This document shows positions 23,801-30,764 of a stretch of 64,000 bases of DNA, piece by piece. Position 1 is the stretch's first letter. The number at the start of each line of letters is the position of its first letter. The notes below the pieces were generated by a model. It did not search any database, had not been told where the DNA came from, and saw nothing but the letters and a program-made list of their open reading frames with translations. The translations under genes and the position numbers were made by a program. Where the stretch lies: assembly GCA_018466975.1 (NCBI GenBank), contig CM031556.1, positions 1 through 64,000 on the forward strand, in the 5' to 3' direction. This DNA comes from Sparassis latifolia. Taxonomy: Eukaryota > Basidiomycota > Agaricomycetes > Polyporales > Sparassidaceae.

Positions 23801-25566
23801 CCGTGACCGACGCCAGCACAATTCTGTGGCTGGGATCGTGCAGCGACTTCGCGTACACTTCCTGCCACCAGTTCTCCCGCGACTTGAGCTTGTTTAGGTA
23901 CAGCACGACGTCGAAGTCGCGCTTCAGCAGGTACCGCTTGATCTCGGCCTCCCATTGGGGGATGAGATTGGCGGGCACGGCTATGAGGGACGGTCGCGCG
24001 TCGAAGTTCCCGTCGAGCTGCTCGTTCGAGCGCATCTGGCGCTTTCCTGTGCTCAAGTCAGCGCGTGGCCGTCCCCGACGGCCGCAGTGCTGTGCTTACC
24101 TGCAAGCCCGGGGAACCGTCCGTGCTGCGTGTAATATTCGCGGTACCACTGCCGCAATGCAATGACACCGACCGCTTGCATGGTCTTCCCGACACCTACA
24201 GAATCCATCAGTAACACCGGCTCACCGTTGATCATCTTCAACATCATTTTGAGCATGCCGACGAGTTGGTGCCAGCGCGGCTCCAGGTCCTCGAGGTCCT
24301 CCGGCGCCAGCTTGTCGAACTCCTCGCTCCACGGGTCTACGAGCCCCTCCTTCGACTGCTTCTTGCTGAATCCGGGGATCCCCTCCTTCGGAATCCCGAG
24401 GGCCTCTAGCAGCTCCTCCCTCGTCATTGTCTTAAATTCTTCGACGCCGTCCTCCCACTCGACTTCGACATCGGGCCCGTCTGGCACCTCGGGCGCGACG
24501 CCCTCTTCGTCGTCATTGGGCCCGCATGCCGCGAGCACCTCCTTCAGCTCGTTCTGCATAACGAGGATCTCCGCCGCGGTCGACAATGAGTCGAGCGCCT
24601 TGAGCATCGCTCGCGGGAGTGCTGTTATGCCAAGTCAGTTCTGCTGTCGTGCCTGCACGGCGGAGCACTCACTGCGGGCGCGGGTCTTGTCCCCGCGTTC
24701 TTTCTTCAGCGCCTCCTGCATCGCCTGCAGCGTCGCCTTCCGCGCCGCCAACTCCGCCACCAGCGCCTGCGTCGCGCCATCGCTCCAACTTTGCCATGAG
24801 CGTCTTGATGTGGCCGAGGAACAAGCGGAGGTCCTTCTTCGTCGGCGTCTTCTCCGACATCTCTGCGCAGCGTCAGTCTCAACTATGTCCGCAGGTCCGC
24901 CACATACCTTTCCACAGCCTGTCTACTTCGGCCCGCTTCTTCTTCATCGCCGTCTGGTCCCGCTTCACCACCTTCCTCCACCTCTCCCAGCAATGGATCA
25001 GCAGCACGCTGATGAACTCGTTCGGTCCCTTCTTCGGCATCCGGTTCTCATACAACCCTTCCGGCCCGAGCACTCTGTATATCGTCACCTCATAAAACGC
25101 CCACAACACGGCGTCGGTGGCGGACGGCAGCTTTGCATATGTGAGTACTTTTCCGCGCCAGTTCAATCCATACACTCACCGTGCTCGTCTTCATCGCCCG
25201 CATTACCGTCAACGGGTCGCGGTTCGCCTCTATCAATATCTCATCCACCCTCGCGTTCACCTTGCACGTACGATACGTATCCGCCACCCATTGGATCCAG
25301 GCGTTGCGCCCCTTGCTGTACTCGTCCGTCTGCCTCTTCATGAAGTCGAACTTGTTCTTCGCTTTCGTGTTAAAATACTTTTCCACGAACGCCCTCACCG
25401 CCAACACCATGTTCGCGTCCCATCCCTCGGGCGGGTTCTCCTCGGCTTCCGGTGACCATGGCGGGTGATCGGTGCACACCAGCGTCGCCCAAGTCGGCCA
25501 AGACCACAGGTCCTTTTCGGCGGCGTGCAGATCGAGCAGAGCTCCGGGTAGTGTAACAGTAGGCAT
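20898..25566 (-). CDS. SNF2-like helicase/ATPase
   Basis: Large multi-exon gene (about 1,300 codons) starting MPTVTLPGALL at 25566 and ending GKPRKGGK-stop at 20898. Helicase motifs appear in order: motif I DSVGVGKT, motif II DEGH (ILDEGHEIRTL), motif III LTATP, and in the C-terminal lobe SGVGLAGMNIA and LIGRVHRPPQ. This matches the SNF2 superfamily-2 fold, which uses ATP to translocate on DNA and usually remodels nucleosomes. The C-terminal 300 residues are a Lys/Pro/Ser/Glu-rich tail with KPKPKAPK repeats, likely disordered and nucleic-acid binding. At least eight introns are visible; those at 22659-23008 and 24047-24099 contain GGCCGTC palindromes. One problem is visible: near 24785 the frame shifts by one between ...TLMAKLE and DGATQALVAEL, with no room for an intron. 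The gene is therefore either recently damaged or carries a sequence error. Its substrate is unknown. Confidence 0.8.
22659..23008 (-). repeat. 350-nt intron built around four palindromes
   Basis: Minus-strand donor GGGGAAG|GTGAGC at 23008 and acceptor TTTCTTTCAG|T at 22659, with branch-like GCTAATAA; removing it joins ...YTSGK to SFYLNIRR in phase 0. It is about seven times longer than its neighbours. It contains palindromes at 22703, 22781, 22856 and 22953 (centres 75-97 nt apart), with loops GTC, GCC, GCC and GTC. Confidence 0.9.
24047..24099 (-). repeat. 53-nt intron with a centred palindrome
   Basis: Minus-strand donor CTTGCAG|GTAAGC and acceptor GAGCACAG|G; removing it joins GLA to GKRQMR (phase 1). 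The palindrome GGCCGTC-GGG-GACGGCC (minus sense) occupies 24067-24083. Its centre (24075) is within 2 nt of the intron midpoint, and only about 18 nt remain on each side for splice signals. Confidence 0.9.
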
Positions 25567-25700
25567 AGTGAAACTGACTTGTTCGACGAAGGGGGTTGGA
25601 ACAATGCCAAAACTACCCACTCGACTGATCTTATGTACCGTCGAAACAGTTTCTCGTCTAACGCGTCTCGCGATATCTGATCCCACGAGGCAGGTCATCT

Positions 25701-25871
25701 GGCCGTCGATGACGGCCGCGTGTGGTACAGCTCCCATACCATGAGGTCGACGTGCTGCAGCATGTACGTACACGGATGGTCGTCCCGGACGGCCGCCCCT
25801 GCTCCACCTCGCTCTGCCATGGGGCGTGCGTGCTGCAACGTGCGTGTACAGGCATGGCCGTCGCCGACGCC
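25701..25871. repeat. Three palindromes upstream of the SNF2-like gene
   Basis: Copies at 25701 (GGCCGTC-GAT-GACGGCC), 25778 (GGTCGTC-CCG-GACGGCC) and 25856 (right arm one G short) are spaced 77-78 bp. They lie 135-305 bp before the proposed start codon, in the promoter or 5' leader. Confidence 0.85.
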
Positions 25872-26060
25872 ACGCGTGGAGGCTCCTTTACCCCGCCGTG
25901 TGGGAGGGGTGGCCTAATTATTATTATGCCTCCGTCCCGTCACCATATCCGCTCGCTGATCCGCTTATCCACCTCGATCAGAAGATCTGATCCTGATCGA
26001 TATCCCACCCAATCTCCGATTAATCTTCTGATCCAATCCTCCGTCACTCAAGACACTTCT

Positions 26061-26156
26061 CATATTCCTTCACCTCGGTGCAGAACATCCACTTGTTCGC
26101 CGCTTCGGGACTGCGCCCTGGCGGCTCAAGTGGATGTTTGAGGATGAAGGAATATG
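26061..26156. repeat. Long imperfect inverted repeat (foldback)
   Basis: The left arm (26061-26095) and right arm (26127-26156) pair through two perfect 12-bp blocks, CATATTCCTTCA with TGAAGGAATATG and AACATCCACTTG with CAAGTGGATGTT. They are separated by a small internal bulge and a GC-rich loop of about 30 nt. It could be a foldback element or a transcribed hairpin. Confidence 0.85.
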
Positions 26157-26302
26157 ATCATCCAAACTCGCATTCTTTCTCTCCATCCTTATATGCGCAC
26201 ACACTGATCATCTCTTGGCTCACACCTCTTTTTCTTTTTCTTTTTCTTTGTTTTGCGACAAGCATATTTGGTGAGACAGGTTCCGCACACTGCAACGAAA
26301 AT

Positions 26303-26700
26303 GGCCGTCTACGACGGCCACTCATGGCCAGCGTGCTTCGCCCCCCCCGCGCCACCTCGCCTGTGCAGTCATATGTGCCTCTCCGCGCACGGTCGTCCGC
26401 GACGGCCACGCAGGTCAGGGGCCCCTCAGCCAGCGCTAGTGATGGTGCACGTGCCCTACGGTAGGGTGCAGCAACAGTCCCCTTCCCAAAGCGGACACCT
26501 GTTCCTGGCCTCGGCTCAGGTTTAACTCAGACCTGGCACTCCATGCAACTCGAACGGTCGTCTACGACGGCCACTCATGGCCAGCGTGGTTCTCGCCCCC
26601 CCCCGCGCCACCTCGCCTGTGCAGCCACCTGTGCCTTTCCATGCGTGGTCGTCCGCGACGGCCGCGCAGGTCAGAGGCCCCTCAGCCACCGCTAGTGATG
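26303..26700. repeat. Duplicated palindrome pair (about 253-bp unit)
   Basis: Palindromes at 26303 and 26391 (loops TAC and CGC) recur as a pair at 26556 and 26647. They are carried on a duplicated unit with CACTCATGGCCAGCGTG, the CCCCCCCCGCGCCACCTCGC stretch and CCCTACGG. Three of the four have the GGTCGTC left arm, so one lineage of the palindrome has spread here by tandem duplication. Confidence 0.9.
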
Positions 26701-26863
26701 GCGCACGTGCCCTACGGCACGGTCCGTAGGGTTCGGCAACGGCCTCCTTCCCAAAGGGGATGCGTACCCCTAGCGTCCGCTCGGGGAACCCCCACCCTAG
26801 GGTTGGGGTTGCCCGCCCTCTGCGACCCTACGGCCGGCCTAGGAGGCCTCATAACCCTAAGAA

Positions 26864-27149
26864 CCTGTTCCATTTGACGGAAATCTCGATGCAGAAACTC
26901 TGCAAATAAATAACGACGGCGAAGACGATGACAGTCGCAATGAGATTCATAACATTCGGGAGACGCTCGCACCAGAATGCCTCGTGGAAAGCGCGCCCTT
27001 GTCGGTCCAAGTAAATAGGAGATGGAAGAGCGAGACGATGGCGCTTCGACTCGGGGCCACGGCCTGTGTTGACGGTCGTTGGCGAGAAAGCCTTCCGATT
27101 TGCAGATGTTCGTCGCGATGAAGAGCGATATGCCTGAGCCGAGACCTTT
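26864..27149 (-). pseudogene. SEC61-alpha fragment, frameshifted
   Basis: About 90 codons of the Sec61 translocon alpha subunit can be read on the minus strand, in three frames: LGSGISLFIATNIC, then KAFSPTTVNTGRGPE, then IVSLFHLLFTW, then EAFWCERLPNVMNLIATVIV and VVIYLQSF. In an intact protein these stretches are contiguous, so several single-base shifts have accumulated. Both flanks are unrelated: palindrome-duplication DNA on one side and the GC-rich family on the other. The piece is therefore a captured or inserted gene fragment and not the remains of a whole gene in place. A functional SEC61A copy is expected elsewhere in the genome. Confidence 0.85.
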
Positions 27150-27507
27150 GTTTTGAGTGCGCCAGAGACATCGAGCCGACCGGCTGGTGCTCGATGTTCT
27201 ACGGGAGGTCTGGGGGCGATCGTTCGCCGCAGACGCGAACGAGTCGAGGAGGCTTGCCTGAGGATGCTGGGACGCGGGCCAGTGTCGGAGCCTGGAGACC
27301 GCGAGGAGGGAGGTCAGCACGGTCGTTACCCGCGGTGTCTGGCGTGATGACTGGGGCTCGGTCATTCGCCACAGCGGCGAACGCAGGTCGAGAAGGGTTA
27401 GCTGAGGATGGTGGGAGGTGACGCGGGCCAGTGTCGGGCGCTGGAGACCGCAAGGAGGGCGCTGGGCACCGTTGTGGCACCGCAGTGGCGGCGCGACAAC
27501 AATGAGA

Positions 27508-27557
27508 CTGCGAAATGTTAGCACGGTGGGATAGGGACAAGAAACTTTTTTACTTAC
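27508..27557 (-). other. Intron-like cassette 7 (50 nt)
   Basis: Minus-strand donor CCAG|GTAAGT and acceptor ATTTCGCAG|TC, with GTGCTAAC. The closest relative is cassette 2 at 8715-8766, with which it shares CCTATCCCACCGTGCTAAC. Confidence 0.8.
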
Positions 27558-27805
27558 CTGGTATGCCCTTCGACCTCTGAAAACAAATGTGCGCGAACGT
27601 TTGCGTTCGACGGCCTGGGAGTGCAAGGCGGAGGGTGGAGGCCAGTGTGACGACCGGGCACCGTCGTTCATCGTGGCAGGCCTGCACGAAAGGAAGAGGG
27701 TCGACGGAAGCTGCAGGGAGGTGGTGAGGCTTCGGGGCCGAGGGGACCGCGAGGAGGGGCTGCACGCCGCTGTTGCACGCGGTGGCTGGCGCGACAACGA
27801 TGTCG

Positions 27806-27859
27806 CTGCAAAATGTTAGCACGGCTGAAAAAGAAGGAAAGAGTGTTTCTTTGACTCAC
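27806..27859 (-). other. Intron-like cassette 8 (54 nt)
   Basis: Minus-strand donor CCGAG|GTGAGT and acceptor ATTTTGCAG|CG, with CGTGCTAAC. It is the counterpart of cassette 6. Confidence 0.8.
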
Positions 27860-28647
27860 CTCGGCCCTCTACAACCCTCCAGAGTGAATGCGTGGTCGAA
27901 CGTTCGCGTTTGATGGTGCAGGGGCCGCGAGGGGTAAAGGTCGTGTCGCTCGAGAAACGCGACACCGGCGTGCTGCGTTGGGCGAGAACCCGGGAGGGAG
28001 ACAGAAACAAGCTGCCTACAACCCGTTATGCGGTTCGCAAGCAGTTTCGAGCCCTCTGGATGGGCGAATGGAAGAGTATTGAAAGGAGGTCAGCATACCT
28101 CGTTCGCACTGGTGCACGCCCTCGACTTCCCTGCCCTACATCTTCACAACGACGAGGCCATTCTCCCCAAGCAGGGTGTCACGTTGAACCTACGACCTTC
28201 GTCTACCGGACTGTATCACGTTCAAGGGATTTGAGTGAGTGCAACGTCGGAAGCGAAGGAAAAGAACTCACCTTGGAGTGCGCTGGCGCGCCCGCCACTT
28301 ATCCCGCGAAATCTTTGACCAGAGTGTGACATCCTCTCGAACTCGGTGGCCCCTTGAAGCCAGAAGGTCAGGCTGTCGGACCATATACAATATGAGGCCA
28401 GGGGTAGACGAAGGGGATGGGAAAAAATCGAGAAGTGGAAAACGCGCGCGGTGGGAAAGTCGGCTGATTGCCGCCGGTGGCCACGACGACCGAGAGCTCG
28501 GTCGAATCCCATCTTCGGGTGGTGGGTAGATTCGATATCGGGCGATCTTTTGAGATAGCCGAGGGACCGAAAACGAGGGAGGAAGGAAGGGATGTCGAGG
28601 CCGAAAGGCGGGCGGCCTAACGTAGCGTTAGGCCTGCGGCCTATAGA

Positions 28648-28960
28648 TAGTGCTCTGTATGCGGTCTGTAGCATTCTGTATGTGGCCTATAGCATTCTGT
28701 ATGCGATCTACGGTGGCCTACAGTACTCTGTATGCAGTCTACAGTTATCTGTATGCGGCCTACAGTCACCCCGGGTCACCTCCGACACCTCGGTCACCTG
28801 GTCACCCGGTCACCTTCGACACCTCGAACACCTGGTCACCCGGTCACCCTCGACACCTCGAACACCTCGGGTGACTCTATAAAAGGAAGGTGACTTGCTA
28901 TATATGGGTGACACCCGACACCTGAAACGATACATCTGTTTTTGTGATAAGTGTTATAGG
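28648..28960. repeat. Orphan satellite fragment
   Basis: A single partial copy of the 1.26-kb satellite (end of the CTGTATGCGG block, the GGTCACC block and the TATATA block through TTTTTGTGATAAGTG) sits 23 kb from the main array, directly abutting the end of the GC-rich element. The two sequences share only TAG at the junction. Confidence 0.95.
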
Positions 28961-29623
28961 TAGGAATTATTACTGAGATAATGAGACTTGTTGGAATGGA
29001 ACAGTTTCCACCATGGACTTTAAATAGTCATAAATAGAATAAATAGAGTTGGAATGTCTTTTTTTACAAGCTGTACAGTACGACAAGACACAAAATTGTA
29101 CGTTTTTTGAAGAGCACACGTGATCTCTGACTTTGATTGACCCGTCTGACTGACACGTCAAGTCAAGGTGTCAGTCAGTCAAATTTGACCCTCACTGACA
29201 CGTCAAAGAATTTTTGCCAACACTGGTCATGTCTATTCCACAGTCCCATGTCGAACGCATCCACACCGCACAGAATTCCTACCACGCAGCTGACCCTCTT
29301 CATTCCACTTCACATTCCACTTCACAGGAATACTGCCCACATGCACAGCGACACCACTCACCGTACTACACTGTACACTGGTGGTCTACACTCTTCATTC
29401 TTCGGTGTAGTAGCCAGTACATCAGTTTGTAGCCAAGGGGGGTATTCCTTAAGATACGAGATATATGTGTATGAGTGATCGATGTACATTACGACAACTA
29501 TATGTTACACGAAAGCATTACAACATGCGAGAAATAATGGAAATTACAGATAGCATCAAGATATGGAATAGTGGCAGGGCTGCCACCGAAATGTGCCCAG
29601 TATGAGGTTTACAATATATAAAA
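28961..29623. other. Intergenic; short inverted repeat at 29146-29178
   Basis: No gene is seen. The palindromic pair CTGACTGACAC / GTGTCAGTCAG (29146-29156 and 29168-29178) is embedded in several TGACACGTCAA words. The last part is the 3' flank of the glycosylase pseudogene. Confidence 0.7.
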
Positions 29624-30633
29624 CTACTCATTCGACAACAGCGCTGTCGGATCCCGAACGTAATTCAGCGTGATCACGTTGCTGGGGCCGAGTTCAGGAT
29701 CCCACTGGGGAAACTCCTCGTATGCCCATTTCCAGCGCTTCGGAACGGTGGCTATCGTTTATAAAAAGAACAACCACACAGGGAAAGAGAACTCACAAGA
29801 AACTTCTTCAACTCCTTGTCCTTCGGCAGCACAGACATCCATTCCTCGTTGCCGGCACAGAAGATGCGCCATGAGTCGAGCGCGTATGGACCGCATCCAG
29901 GAAGGTGTGCCGCAGGTGTCCGCTTATAACCTGTCTCTTCAGCAACCACATTCTGGACACTGTCGGCAACTATGGAGCTGTACACGTTTGTCTTGCACCT
30001 CCATTTGCGCAGGAGGTCGGGCCTGGGAGGATCATTTATCTACATTCGAGACAAGGTGATCAGCCGCTCTGAGCACATATTACTCAGTCCGAGGGTCCTG
30101 ATAATTTCCTCCACTGCATCCTGCGGTGCTGGAGAAGGTAAGTCGTGCAGCATGGAAGCAGGATAGACTCTCCCAACCTACGGCGAAATCCTGTGGTGTC
30201 GGTCATATCTTCATGAGATTGAAGAACACCGGGACAGTCTTCGCACCCCTTGTCTTGTTGGGTAACATGACAGCGCGCAAGAATTTCCACGGGTCGTGAG
30301 CAACATGATCTGATGAGGAAGTCAGCGCTGAACGATCGAGAAGACGCCGTCACCTACCTTGGATAAGTATGGGCTTTGCAAAGTACAGCTCCTGAAAGGC
30401 CGCAAGGAAGTCCTGGCTGTAGTACTTGAACCCAGGGAGTTCGAGAAGGGACTGGTATTCGTTGTGGGGGCCTTCCGCAGGCGTACCGCTGCCAGCGGAA
30501 CACGTTTGCACACGTTCAGGCGAGAAATAAGGGAAGTGTACATAATTTTGGGAGACTTTTTGCGTCGACGACGAAAAGGCGGCGCCGGGAAATAGGGCGA
30601 GTGCACTGCAGGGTGTGAAGAACGCCTAGCCAT
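29624..30633 (-). pseudogene. MBD4-like DNA glycosylase, broken
   Basis: Minus-strand exons spell an HhH-GPD DNA glycosylase of the MBD4 type, which excises T or U from G mismatches such as those left by 5-methylcytosine deamination. Visible are FAKPILIQ, HDPWKFLRAVMLPNKTRG, PTPQDFAV, the GCGPYALDSWRIFC core (with the catalytic Asp position kept) and LPKDKELKKFL. Introns lie at about 30354-30310 and 30185-30136 and near 29800. Two in-frame stops break it: TGA where Trp is expected, after FFNLMKI (about 30210), and TAG where an aromatic is expected, after ITLSRM (about 30045). The upstream ATG at 30633 is also out of frame with the conserved part. It faces the Rtt107-like gene across 131 bp. 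Substitution damage with frame otherwise kept suggests a fairly recent loss. Confidence 0.8.
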
Positions 30634-30764
30634 GCTAAGCACCATCGTCGCAGGCGTCGCAGACAGCGCAGGAGACGTGTGACCTGCGTGACGGCGGCGC
30701 GACGGGTCACGCGTCTCGTGTACGCGTTCGTCGCCCCTCGCTCAACGTTCCCAACGTTCCCCTC

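Larger units (their letters stand above)
27150..28650 (-). repeat. GC-rich dispersed repeat family, copy 2
   Basis: Second copy of the family at 8-12.4 kb, with two intron-like cassettes (27508-27557 and 27806-27859). The segment 27.8-28.65 kb aligns end to end with 11.57-12.418 kb, including the ACGACGAGGCC block, the TATACAATATGAGGCCAGGG block and the terminal palindrome at 28614-28634. Several small deletions break any long frame. Additional minus-strand donors are shared by both copies (ACGAG|GTAYGC near 11865 and 28105; AAG or TTG|GTGAGTTCT near 12030 and 28270), which suggests the ancestral unit had more than one intron. Confidence 0.8.

Noticed and set aside
16202..26663. CRISPR-like array (regular short repeats with spacers)
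   Set aside because: The genome is eukaryotic, the repeats are palindromes with variable spacing (72-140 bp and scattered), and spacers within arrays are themselves repeated, unlike CRISPR spacers.
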